A stretch of 56,602 nt of DNA from an uncultured Clostridia bacterium (GTDB lineage Bacteria > Bacillota > Clostridia > TANB77 > CAG-508). The number at the start of each line of letters is the position of its first letter. Position 1 is the stretch's first letter. The notes under the pieces are model-generated. The model saw only the letters and a list, made by a program, of their open reading frames with translations. It was not told the DNA's origin and searched no databases. Position numbers and translations under genes: made by a program. The DNA lies in contig CANQEM010000009.1 in NCBI GenBank assembly GCA_947594935.1, forward strand, positions 1-56,602, in the 5' to 3' direction. Of the stretch, positions 1 to 6,934 are shown piece after piece.

Positions 1-8
1 AAATCCTA

Positions 9-60
9 AGCCTTACACGTACTGATATTAGTACCGTGCAAGGCTCTTTTTCCATTTTTT
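9..60 (+). terminator. Rho-independent terminator of an upstream gene
   Basis: An AGCCTT arm (9-14) pairs with AAGGCT (40-45), extended inwards by CGTAC/GTAC-type pairing, and is followed by a T-run on the plus strand (47-51, then 55-60). It would end a plus-strand gene lying left of the window. The inner part is the dyad GTACT-N6-AGTAC (19-34). Confidence 0.6.
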
Positions 61-108
61 ACTGTCAAACTCAGGTTCTGGACAAGACTCCTTTAGCCGA
101 ATATTCAT
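28..108 (-). CDS. Possible 26-residue lysine-rich microprotein
   Basis: A minus-strand frame of 26 codons (begins MNIRLKESC, ends SLARY) starts at an ATG preceded by AAGGAGG at ideal distance and by a perfectly spaced sigma-A promoter. It is hydrophilic and carries one cysteine and a lysine/tryptophan-rich C-terminal half. I recognise no family. It could be a true microprotein, the remnant of a truncated gene, or a leader peptide for something left of the window. Its 3' end lies inside the hairpin that acts as terminator on the other strand. The support is expression signals only. Confidence 0.35.
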   Translation of the reverse strand: MNIRLKESCPEPEFDSKKWKKSLARY

Positions 109-136
109 ATTATTCGCCCCTCCTTATTATTTATAC

Positions 137-154
137 GTACTAGCGTGGTAGTAC
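137..154. promoter_or_regulatory. Palindromic operator or 5' hairpin at the start of the minus transcript
   Basis: GTACTA-N6-TAGTAC is a perfect dyad located at about +1 to +18 of the minus promoter, where a repressor dimer would block transcription. As RNA it would form a 5' hairpin. A related half-site pair (GTACT-N6-AGTAC) sits at 19-34. Confidence 0.45.
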
Positions 155-160
155 ATCTTT

Positions 161-189
161 ATTATACTACAATTTACATAAAAAGACAA
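161..189 (-). promoter_or_regulatory. Sigma-A promoter, leftward
   Basis: TTGTCT (189-184) and TATAAT (166-161) are separated by exactly 17 bases. It drives the short minus-strand frame and is divergent from the promoter of the YnbB-like gene. Confidence 0.65.
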
Positions 190-197
190 TAGAAAGC

Positions 198-226
198 TTG
201 TAAAAACAGCTAAAATATGTTAAAAT
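198..226 (+). promoter_or_regulatory. Sigma-A promoter of the YnbB-like gene
   Basis: TTGTAA and TAAAAT are separated by 17 bases, about 30 bases upstream of the start codon. It probably drives the YnbB-like and BaiN-like genes as one unit. Confidence 0.55.
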
Positions 227-258
227 AGATAAAAAATACAAGAGAAGGAAAAGAAAAA

Positions 259-1488
259 ATGAATAAAGAATTAGTAAAAGAAACAGAAAAAGCAATTGAG
301 CCACAGTTCAAAAAAATACAAGAAATATGTGAATTAAACAGCAATAAAGTTATAAAAGCATTTCAAGCCTGTAATTTACAAGAAGCACACTTAAATGCTT
401 CCACAGGCTATGGAATTGATGAGCCGGGAAGGAATAAAATAGAAGAAATTTATGCTAAAATATTTTGTGCAGAAGACGCACTTGTTAGGAGTCAATTTAT
501 ATCAGGAACACATGCGTTATCAATATGTTTATCAGCTATTTTACGCCCACAAGATACAATGTTAAGTATTACAGGAGCACCTTACGACACTTTGCAAACC
601 GTGATAGGGTTAGGAGACCATCCAAGCAAAAGCTCATTAAAATCTTATATGGTAAATTATGAGCAAATTGAATTAGTAAATAACGAATTTGACATTAACA
701 ATATTCAAACAAGACTACAAAAACACGATGTAAAACTTATAGAAATTCAAAGGTCGCGAGGATATTCAACAAGAAAAAGTTTAACAATATCAAAAATAGC
801 AGCAGTAATCAAAAAAATTAGAGAAATAGATAAAGATGTAATAATCATGGTAGATAATTGCTATGGAGAATTTGTAGAAGAAAAAGAGCCAATTGAAGTA
901 GGGGCAGATATTTGCGTAGGTTCACTTATGAAAAACCTGGGAGCAGGAATAGCAACAAGTGGGGCATATATAGTGGGAAGAAAAGACTTAATTGAATTAT
1001 GTGCAGAAAGATTAACAGCACCAGGTATAGGAAAAGAAATAGGACCATCACTAGGTCAAAATACCAATTTTTTGAAAGGACTGTTCTTTGCACCACAAGT
1101 AGTTGCAAGTAGTTTGAAAACAGCAATTTTTGCTAGCAAAATTTTGGAAAAACTAGGCTATAAAGTAGAGCCAAAATATGACGAACCAAGAGCAGATATT
1201 GTTCAAACTGTACATTTAGGAAGTGCAGAAAAACTAGTGAAATTCTGTCAAGGCATTCAAAAAGGGTCTCCAATTGATAGCCAAGTTATACCAGAACCAG
1301 GCGACATGGGTGGATATGAGGATAAAGTTATTATGGCAGCTGGAACATTTACAGAAGGATCTACAATTGAGTTAAGCTGTGATGGACCAATCAGAGAACC
1401 ATATATTGCATATCTACAAGGTGGCTTAACTTATGAATATGGAAAATATGGAATATTAAAAGCAATTGAAGAAATGGAGAATATATAA
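259..1488 (+). CDS. YnbB/aluminium-resistance family PLP-dependent enzyme
   Basis: This is a 409-residue cytoplasmic protein of the fold-type I PLP family annotated as methionine gamma-lyase-like or 'aluminium resistance' protein (B. subtilis YnbB). The family looks like a Cys/Met-metabolism lyase, but its physiological substrate is not established. Visible motifs are the N-terminal YGIDEPGR segment (51-58), the SGTHAL cofactor-binding stretch near residue 82, the conserved Asp in MVDNCYGEF (D199), and the Schiff-base lysine in GSLMKN (K225). Length is normal for the family. The ATG has an AGAGAAGG ribosome site. The stop codon overlaps the next gene's start (TAATG), so the two are translationally coupled. 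In many Firmicutes the gene sits near hfq and miaA; here miaA is 33 kb away. Confidence 0.85.
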   Translation: MNKELVKETEKAIEPQFKKIQEICELNSNKVIKAFQACNLQEAHLNASTGYGIDEPGRNKIEEIYAKIFCAEDALVRSQFISGTHALSICLSAILRPQDTMLSITGAPYDTLQTVIGLGDHPSKSSLKSYMVNYEQIELVNNEFDINNIQTRLQKHDVKLIEIQRSRGYSTRKSLTISKIAAVIKKIREIDKDVIIMVDNCYGEFVEEKEPIEVGADICVGSLMKNLGAGIATSGAYIVGRKDLIELCAERLTAPGIGKEIGPSLGQNTNFLKGLFFAPQVVASSLKTAIFASKILEKLGYKVEPKYDEPRADIVQTVHLGSAEKLVKFCQGIQKGSPIDSQVIPEPGDMGGYEDKVIMAAGTFTEGSTIELSCDGPIREPYIAYLQGGLTYEYGKYGILKAIEEMENI

Positions 1489-2730
1489 TGAAAGTAATAG
1501 TCATTGGTGGACGGACCAGCTGGAATGATGGCAGCAATTACATCGGCTGAAAATGGCAATAAAGTTACAATAATAGAAAAAATGCCAACATTAGGCAAAA
1601 AACTTTTAATAACCGGAAAAGGAAGATGTAATATTACATCTTCCTTAGACATGTCTGAATTTATAAAGAACACACCAACAAATGGACGATTTCTATACAG
1701 CAGTTTTGAGCAATATACAAATCAAGATATTATACAATTCTTAGAAGAACAAGGACTTAAAGTAAAAGAAGAAAGAGGAAATAGAATTTTCCCAATTACA
1801 GACAAGGCACAAGATGTTTTAAACTGCTTTATGAAAAAATTAAAGCAATTAAAAGTTTGCACAATCCTAGGAGAAAAAGTGGAAAAGATTGTTGTAGATG
1901 AGGAAAAAAATGTAAAAGCTGTAATAACAAACAAGCAAAAAATCACAGCAGATAAAATAATTCTAGCAACAGGTGGAAAGAGCTACCCAACTACTGGCTC
2001 AACCGGTGACGGATACAAAATTGCAACAGAATTAGGACATACAATAACAAAAATCAAGCCTTCATTAGTACCACTAGAAACTTTTGATGAAACTAAAAAA
2101 ATGCAGGGACTATCTTTAAAAAACGTCAAAATACAAATTATAGATAAAACCAAAAATAAAATGATATATGAAGATTTTGGAGAAATGCTATTTACACATT
2201 TTGGAGTTTCAGGCCCCACAATATTAAGTGGTTCGGCGCATTTAGTAAATTACAAAAATATTGAAGAACTACTAAGAACTCATAATATCATACTAAAAAT
2301 TGATTTAAAACCAGCTCTATCAATTGAAAAATTAGATGCTAGAATTTTAAGAGATTTCTCAGAAGAAAAGAATAAACAATTTAAGAATAGCCTAGACATG
2401 TTATTGCCACAAAAACTTATTGAACCAGTTATTGAAAAAACAAAAATAGACCCACAAAAGCAAGTAAACACAGTTACTAAGCAAGAGAGAGAAAGACTGG
2501 TACAAATTTTAAAAAACTTTGAAATGGAAATAAAAGATTTTAGACCTATTGAAGAAGCTATTATCACAAGCGGTGGAATTAACATCAAAGAAATCAACCC
2601 TAAAACTATGGAATCAAAGATAATCAAAGGTTTATACTTTGCAGGAGAAATAATTGATGTTGACAGTTATACAGGTGGTTTCAACCTACAAATTGCTTAT
2701 TCAACTGGCTATGTAGCAGGAAAAAATTAG
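1488..2730 (+). CDS. BaiN/YhiN-type NAD(P)/FAD-dependent oxidoreductase, frameshifted near its N-terminus
   Basis: This flavoprotein of the HI0933/BaiN family is about 413 residues once repaired. The ATG that overlaps the previous stop gives MKVIVIGG, then one surplus base at about 1512 moves the frame, and translation resumes as GPAGMMAA. Removing that base restores a perfect Rossmann GGGPAG motif. Downstream are GKKLLITGKGRCNIT (typical of the family), ATGGKSYPTTGSTGDGY (second dinucleotide motif), THFGVSGP, and the C-terminal TGGFNLQIAYSTG that contacts FAD. Read as given, only a TTG or internal start downstream of the break would be usable and the FAD-binding loop would be incomplete. The rest of the frame is intact, so the indel is recent or a sequencing error. 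The exact substrate is unknown; some relatives act on bile acids, most are uncharacterised. Confidence 0.8.
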
Positions 2731-2748
2731 ATGAAATGAGGAGAAAAA

Positions 2749-3387
2749 GTGAACGAATTTCTAACTATAAAGCAACCAACTACTGCACAAATCACAGAGA
2801 AAAAATCAAGATTTATTGCCAATATTATACCAGTAGAAAGTAAAGAAGAAGCAGAGAACATTATCAAGCAAATAAAAAAAGAAAATTACGATGCAAGGCA
2901 TCATTGCTCTGCATATAGAGTGTTAGAAGATGGAAAACTACTAGAAAAATCAAATGATGATGGGGAACCATCTGGAACAGCAGGAGCTCCAATGCTTACA
3001 CTCTTACAAAAAAATGAACTATGTAATATAGTTGCAGTTGTTACTAGATATTTTGGAGGAATCTTACTTGGAACAGGTGGACTAGTTCGAGCATACTCAG
3101 ATGCAACTACAAAAGCAATTGAAGCTTCACAAAAAATTGAGAAAGTGATAGGCATTCAATTAAAAGCAACAATTACATATTCAGAATATGAGAAATTCAA
3201 ATATTATTGCCAAAAAAATGGGATAATAATTGAAAATGAGAGTTATGAGGAAAATATTGTATGTAATATAATCATTGAAGAAACAAAAATGGAAAAGATA
3301 TTAGCAGATTTTGATACAAAGAATATAAAAATAGAACAAGAAAACGAATTTAATAAAAGATTCATAGAAAAAAGTATAATAAAATGA
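2749..3387 (+). CDS. YigZ/IMPACT family protein
   Basis: The protein has 212 residues. The N-terminal UPF0029/IMPACT domain shows its signature: KSRFIA near residue 19, ARHHCSAY (about 45-52), DDGEPSGTAG (about 65-74) and VTRYFGGILLGTGGLVRAY. A smaller C-terminal DUF1949-type ferredoxin-like domain follows from about residue 135. The molecular role of the family is unclear; links to translation regulation or nucleic-acid binding have been proposed from structure. The start is GTG, chosen because GAGGAG lies just upstream and the frame begins at the usual family position. It follows the flavoprotein by 18 bases and is probably co-transcribed with it. Confidence 0.87.
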   Translation: MNEFLTIKQPTTAQITEKKSRFIANIIPVESKEEAENIIKQIKKENYDARHHCSAYRVLEDGKLLEKSNDDGEPSGTAGAPMLTLLQKNELCNIVAVVTRYFGGILLGTGGLVRAYSDATTKAIEASQKIEKVIGIQLKATITYSEYEKFKYYCQKNGIIIENESYEENIVCNIIIEETKMEKILADFDTKNIKIEQENEFNKRFIEKSIIK

Positions 3388-3426
3388 CACTTTCATAAAC
3401 AAAACTGGAAAAAATTTACAATTTTC

Positions 3427-3455
3427 TTGCAAACCTTCGAAAATTTAATTATAAT
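3427..3455 (+). promoter_or_regulatory. Sigma-A promoter of spo0A with a possible 0A box
   Basis: TTGCAA and TATAAT are separated by 17 bases. The spacer contains TTCGAAAA, which matches the right part of the Spo0A box (TGTCGAA plus A-run), so Spo0A may control its own gene. No clear sigma-H promoter was found. Confidence 0.5.
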
Positions 3456-3497
3456 GCAAATTGTTAACAAACAAAAGAAAATTTTAGGAGGTGGAAT

Positions 3498-4310
3498 ATG
3501 AAAGAAAAAATTACTTTGTTAATTGCAGATGACAATCAAGATTTCAGCAGAACTCTTGCTAAATATTTAGAAAAGCAAGAAGATATGGAGGTTATTGGAA
3601 TTGCCAAAGATGGTGTAGAAGCTGTTGACATGATAACAAATACAATACCAGATATTGCCATTATAGACATCATCATGCCACACTTAGATGGTATAGGGGT
3701 ATTGGAAAAAATAGGCAAAATGGAAACACAAAAAAAGCCAACTTGCATTATGCTATCAGCAGTTGGACAAGATAAAATTACACAAAGAGCAATTTCCTTG
3801 GGAGCAGAGTATTATGTTGTAAAGCCATTTGATATTGAAGTACTAATAGCACGAATTAGGCAAATTAAAAATCATGTGCCAACAAGTAGTGGCAATGGTT
3901 TTATATCAAAAGAAGAAAAGCAACAATATATTTCCATACAAAATGAAAACAAAAGACCAAATTTAGAAGCATTAGTAACAAATGTAATTCATGAAGTTGG
4001 TGTCCCAGCACATATAAAAGGGTACCAATATTTAAGAGAAGCAATTATTATGGTAGTAAATGATATAGATGTTATAAATCAAATCACAAAAAGTTTGTAT
4101 CCACAAATCGCAACAAAATATAATACAACTCCAAGCCGTGTAGAACGAGCTATACGCCATGCAATAGAAGTAGCATGGGGAAGGGGGCAACAAGAAGTAG
4201 TAGAAAATATATTTGGTTATACAATTTCAGCAGCAAAAGGTAAACCTACAAACTCAGAATTTATCGCAATGATAGCAGATAAGCTAAGGCTTGAATTAAA
4301 AAGTGCATAA
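3498..4310 (+). CDS. spo0A: Spo0A, master regulator of sporulation
   Basis: This is a 270-residue response regulator that, when phosphorylated, switches on entry into sporulation. The receiver domain (about 1-125) has the acidic pair D11/D12, phosphoacceptor D57 in [12 protein letters not shown]87 and K109 in VVKPFD. The C-terminal DNA-binding domain (about 155-270) shows the Spo0A-specific helix region [20 protein letters not shown] and a late [13 protein letters not shown]. Length is the family norm. The ATG follows a strong AGGAGGTGG site. It is a single gene with its own promoter, separated from YigZ by 110 bases. No phosphorelay kinase lies next to it, which is usual in Clostridia, where orphan kinases act directly. 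It is the best marker that the host can form spores. Confidence 0.97.
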   Translation: MKEKITLLIADDNQDFSRTLAKYLEKQEDMEVIGIAKDGVEAVDMITNTIPDIAIIDIIMPHLDGIGVLEKIGKMETQKKPTCIMLSAVGQDKITQRAISLGAEYYVVKPFDIEVLIARIRQIKNHVPTSSGNGFISKEEKQQYISIQNENKRPNLEALVTNVIHEVGVPAHIKGYQYLREAIIMVVNDIDVINQITKSLYPQIATKYNTTPSRVERAIRHAIEVAWGRGQQEVVENIFGYTISAAKGKPTNSEFIAMIADKLRLELKSA

Positions 4311-4662
4311 AAAGTTTTGAAACCGTCATTAGAGTGGCGATAAGACAATTATAAAAATCTGCACTCATTATAACGAACTCTATGAAAAACATGGTAGATT
4401 AAGAAAAAATCAGCATATATTGCAATAAACTTGAAAAATTTAATGGTTAAAAAATCTCAGTATGTTTATTAAAAAATAATAAATATAAGGAGGTTTTTTT
4501 GTTATGGAGAAAATCAATTTGGAAATCGATGATAAATGAAGGAAAAGCATTTAAGAGATTACATTGAAAATTTATTAAAAGTGTATAAGATTTAAATTTT
4601 ATAAAAGAAATCAATGTAAATATTCAAGTTTAGAAAAAAATAAAAAACTTTTAAATGTTCGC
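4311..4662. other. Gene-poor region with two overlapping micro-frames
   Basis: This stretch has no gene-sized frame. At 4493-4503 there is a strong AAGGAGG, followed by an 11-codon frame from 4504 (starts MEKINLEIDDK) whose TGA overlaps the ATG of a 19-codon frame (4536-4595, starts MKEKHLRDYIENLL). The ribosome site and ATGA coupling look deliberate, but the frames are too short to judge and I see no promoter. Upstream, a short open stretch (about 4345-4428) ends in a stop and may be a gene remnant. Confidence 0.25.
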
Positions 4663-4691
4663 TTGAAATATGTAAAAAAATAGTATATAGT
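4663..4691 (+). promoter_or_regulatory. Promoter of the small hydrophobic peptide mRNA
   Basis: TTGAAA and TATAGT are separated by exactly 17 bases. Transcription should begin near 4700, giving an RNA that starts AGAAAATGAGAA, the same 5' end as the facing antisense RNA. Confidence 0.65.
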
Positions 4692-4771
4692 AATTTTCAT
4701 AGAAAATGAGAATAATCAGGTGTGGTTTTGCCTTCAAACCTCGATTCTTCGAGAGTGAGGAGGTGGTACAT

Positions 4772-4882
4772 ATGATAGAAACAGCTCTATTAAATATAAT
4801 TCATTTATTATTATTCAGTTTAGTTGCCGAAACTATCTGTGTATTTGCCTTAATTATACTTGTTATAGTTTTGAGCAAATAA
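4772..4882 (+). CDS. 36-residue hydrophobic peptide, putative type I toxin
   Basis: The peptide starts MIETALLNIIHLL, has an almost continuous apolar core (about residues 5-34) and ends in VLSK, so it should form a single membrane helix. This size and shape match type I toxins of Firmicutes (Fst, TxpA and clostridial examples), which insert into the membrane. The ribosome site GAGGAGGTGG is very strong. In the 71-base leader, ACCTC (4738-4742) can pair with GAGGT of the ribosome site and CTCGA/TCGAG forms a hairpin, so translation could be held back, as in known toxins. The 3' end faces a convergent antisense RNA with its own promoter. The sequence itself does not match a family I know; the toxin call rests on architecture. 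Confidence 0.6.
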   Translation: MIETALLNIIHLLLFSLVAETICVFALIILVIVLSK

Positions 4883-4976
4883 AAAAAAGAAAACTCACAT
4901 CTGTACTTTGCCTAGAGCATTTGTGAGTTTTCATAAATCATATTGGCAAAACTACATTTGTAGTTTCTCATTTTCT
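4883..4976 (-). ncRNA. Antisense RNA, putative type I antitoxin
   Basis: A transcript of about 95 bases is predicted from the consensus promoter at 5011-4983, beginning AGAAAATGAG at 4976. It has a 5' hairpin (ACTAC/GTAGT) and ends at a 10-bp terminator stem followed by eight T. It is complementary to the 3' untranslated end of the hydrophobic-peptide mRNA, over the shared hairpin. It has no ribosome site or frame of its own. Its first 12 bases and a GTTTTGCC element match the 5' leader of the toxin mRNA, so the two promoters/leaders appear to be inverted duplicates. Confidence 0.6.
4890..4934. terminator. Bidirectional terminator shared by toxin mRNA and antisense RNA
   Basis: AAAACTCACA (4890-4899) pairs perfectly with TGTGAGTTTT (4922-4931) around a 22-base loop. 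The minus strand continues into a run of eight T, so it is strongest for the antisense RNA; the plus side has a short TTTT. Confidence 0.75.
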
Positions 4977-4982
4977 ATTTAT

Positions 4983-5011
4983 ATTATACACGGATTTTAA
5001 GAATTTGTCAA
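4983..5011 (-). promoter_or_regulatory. Consensus sigma-A promoter of the antisense RNA
   Basis: Perfect TTGACA (5011-5006) and TATAAT (4988-4983) are separated by 17 bases. Its match to consensus is better than that of the facing toxin promoter (TTGAAA/TATAGT), as expected if the antitoxin RNA is made in excess. Confidence 0.8.
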
Positions 5012-5210
5012 ATGCAATTTTATCACACTTAACCTACAATTTGGAAATATAAATAATTTGTAAATTTGTTGAAAAAATTTTCTTTATATGTTTTAATATA
5101 AATGTGTAAATATAATTAAAAATAAGGAAATTTATATATAAAAAAACTCACAAACACGCTAAACAAATGTGAGTTTTTTTATATTTCATTGCAGTATTTT
5201 TCTTAAAACC
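5012..5210. terminator. AT-rich spacer with a second CTCACA hairpin terminator
   Basis: AAAAAAACTCACA (5140-5152) pairs with TGTGAGTTTTTTT (5168-5180) in a 13-bp stem ending in T-runs for both strands. The core ACTCACA/TGTGAGT is the same as in the terminator of the putative toxin locus. There is an AAGGAAAT upstream but no start codon. It may be a decayed second copy of the module or the end of a small RNA. Nothing else is recognisable between 5012 and 5139. Confidence 0.55.
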
Positions 5211-5239
5211 TTGAAAAATATAGCGTTTTATGATAAAAT
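5211..5239 (+). promoter_or_regulatory. Promoter of the 258-residue membrane protein
   Basis: TTGAAA and TAAAAT are separated by 17 bases. The leader of about 80 bases contains a small hairpin (CCTGT 5262-5266 with ACAGG 5270-5274). Confidence 0.5.
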
Positions 5240-5326
5240 AATTATGTTAAATTTTTATAATCCTGTTTTACAGGTTGATATATAGACGGCAACAGTAAAA
5301 ATAATTTTTTAAGGAGGAATGAAAAA

Positions 5327-6103
5327 ATGAAATTTTGGGTAATTTGGTTTATTGGTATTGGAATAACTATTGGAACAAGAATCGCAATTAACATGCTAAC
5401 TAAACATGGCAACATCGAGGACAATAGTAAGCCTGTACAAGTTATAATGAATTTACTTGCAAGTATATCGATAATTCTTGTAGGTGGAATTGCAAATGGA
5501 AAATGGCTGGGAACTTTCTCAAACGAACATAAAATATGGGTATATATCGTATGGGCAATTATTCCAGCATGTTTAACGTATTTAGTTGCTTACTTAGTAT
5601 TGGGCTTATATCATTTTAAACGAAAACTCTCACGAATTGGCTTTATAGTTGTTTTCATTATTTCGATAATTGGCTGGACTATACCAATTTGCCAGTATAA
5701 TCGGAATATTGAACGAACAACAGAAAAAGATGTAGCGTCTGTACAAGAAAGGAGACTTTTATATTTTTGTAATATACCTGTGCAAGAGATTTCAGGAGAA
5801 GTATCTGGTGGCTCTATCTTTGGAAATGGAAATATCTCAGGAAGTATTTCTACATCAGATGAACTTTCGTACTGGTATGTTAACGAAAACAATGAAGGAA
5901 AATATGATTCTGTTGATGCAAGTAACTCAAAGATAGTTTTTATTTCAGGTGACGAAAAACCATATCTTGAAATTGTAAATTATAATATCTATACTAAAAC
6001 GATTAACCACAATAATGGTAAAGAATATAAGACACCTGATAAAGAAGTGGCTGAATATATTTTCCACTTACCTGAAGCAATTATGCAATATTCACTTGAT
6101 TAA
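5327..6103 (+). CDS. Membrane protein of unknown function
   Basis: I do not recognise this 258-residue protein. Four hydrophobic segments are visible: about 3-22, 37-54, 70-92 and 100-120. They are followed by a hydrophilic C-terminal half (about 125-258) rich in Ser, Gly, Asn and Tyr (for example SGGSIFGNGNISGSIS) that should form an extramembrane domain, probably outside if the N-terminus is inside. No catalytic motif was found. The ATG has a strong AAGGAGG and its own promoter, and a terminator follows the gene, so it is a single-gene unit. Its position beside the putative toxin-antitoxin locus and away from core operons suggests accessory DNA. Confidence 0.6.
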   Translation: MKFWVIWFIGIGITIGTRIAINMLTKHGNIEDNSKPVQVIMNLLASISIILVGGIANGKWLGTFSNEHKIWVYIVWAIIPACLTYLVAYLVLGLYHFKRKLSRIGFIVVFIISIIGWTIPICQYNRNIERTTEKDVASVQERRLLYFCNIPVQEISGEVSGGSIFGNGNISGSISTSDELSYWYVNENNEGKYDSVDASNSKIVFISGDEKPYLEIVNYNIYTKTINHNNGKEYKTPDKEVAEYIFHLPEAIMQYSLD

Positions 6104-6137
6104 AGCAAAAAAGACACAAATAATTAGAAACCCAAAA

Positions 6138-6174
6138 GCAAAAATTCCAGTGAGAAATCACTGGAGTTTTTGCA
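6138..6174 (+). terminator. Strong hairpin terminator
   Basis: A stem of about 16 bp, with one mismatch, is formed by GCAAAAA-TTCCAGTGA and TCACTGGA-GTTTTTGC around a GAAA loop. It ends the unknown membrane protein gene and isolates it from the sporulation cluster downstream. Confidence 0.75.
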
Positions 6175-6219
6175 TATAAAAAAGAAATTTGCCAATATTA
6201 ACAAAAGAAAGGAGCTCAC

Positions 6220-6474
6220 ATGAAAATTTCTTTTTTAAAATACAAAGAAGATAAAGAAAACTATAAAATTCCCAAAAGCTTTGGCATGGACGTTTTTGAA
6301 CTAGAAACACCAGAGCAAATAGACAGCAAAATTGAAGAACTAAGAAAAAACAATTATACAACAATTTTTATACCAAACGAATTGGCAAGTTTTTCAGAAA
6401 AACTATTCAGCAAATATCAATATGACGACCAATTAAACATCATCATCACGCCAAACAAAAACAAACATGTATAA
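6220..6474 (+). CDS. Small protein, weakly like V-type ATP synthase subunit F
   Basis: This is an 84-residue soluble protein. The pattern FGMDVFELETPEQIDSKI, then NNYTTIFIPNELA and a late NIIITP resembles the alternating strand/helix layout of the V/A-ATPase subunit F fold (usually about 100 residues), but no other ATPase subunit is nearby. An AAAGGAG site precedes the ATG. It leads a run of genes that continues through an unknown protein to the SpoIVFA/FB-like pair, so a role in the forespore-engulfment proteolysis system or in sporulation generally is possible by position only. The similarity is faint. Confidence 0.4.
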   Translation: MKISFLKYKEDKENYKIPKSFGMDVFELETPEQIDSKIEELRKNNYTTIFIPNELASFSEKLFSKYQYDDQLNIIITPNKNKHV

Positions 6475-6526
6475 ACTAGAAAATTATGGAAATAATTAGA
6501 ATAAGCACATAAGAGGAGGGGTATAC

Positions 6527-6874
6527 ATGGAAACGGGAAACTTAAAGAACATGGTGGTTTTAAAAAATGTACCATCAAACATGATTGAAGAAGCAATGAT
6601 TGTTTTGAAGAAAAACATAAAGATAAAAGAAACAGAAATGCAAAAATATATTGAAAGTGAAGTAAGCCAAAACCAGAGTAAATCTAGCACAAAAGACTAT
6701 ATCATCAAAGAAGCGGAAATGATTATTAGCCACTACATGTCAAAAATTGAAAACAATAAAAAGAAAGAAATGCTCAATAAAAAAATAAACGAAAAATACC
6801 AAAAAATGAAAAAATATCTATATCTCACATCATTTATTTGCATAGTAGAGCTAATAGTAATATTCATAAAATAA
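6527..6874 (+). CDS. Unknown protein with a C-terminal membrane anchor
   Basis: This 115-residue protein has a hydrophilic, helical, lysine/glutamate-rich body and a single hydrophobic segment at the very C-terminus (about 97-113), typical of a tail-anchored or bitopic protein. The motif NMVVLKNVPSNMIEEAMIVLKKN near the N-terminus (about 8-30) looks like a short conserved domain, but I cannot name it. A GAGGAGGGG site gives a confident start. It sits directly before the M23 peptidase and M50 protease genes and is probably part of the same unit, so it may be an accessory of that proteolytic complex. That is inference from position. Confidence 0.5.
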   Translation: METGNLKNMVVLKNVPSNMIEEAMIVLKKNIKIKETEMQKYIESEVSQNQSKSSTKDYIIKEAEMIISHYMSKIENNKKKEMLNKKINEKYQKMKKYLYLTSFICIVELIVIFIK

Positions 6875-6879
6875 AGAAT

Positions 6880-6931
6880 AAAAACACCCAATCTTGAATA
6901 CGATTAAAAAGGACAAGAAAGAGGTGTTTTT
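6880..6931 (+). promoter_or_regulatory. Stem that covers the ribosome site of the M23 gene
   Basis: AAAAACACC (6880-6888) can pair with GGTGTTTTT (6923-6931), which includes most of the GAGGTG ribosome site just before the ATG at 6935. The long loop makes it a weak terminator; occlusion of the ribosome site or an attenuator is more likely. Confidence 0.4.
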
Positions 6932-6934
6932 TAT

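Noticed and set aside
4345..4428. An open plus-strand stretch ending in a stop after spo0A, possibly a gene fragment
   Set aside because: It has no start codon or ribosome site and is too short to assign; mentioned only within the gene-poor region.
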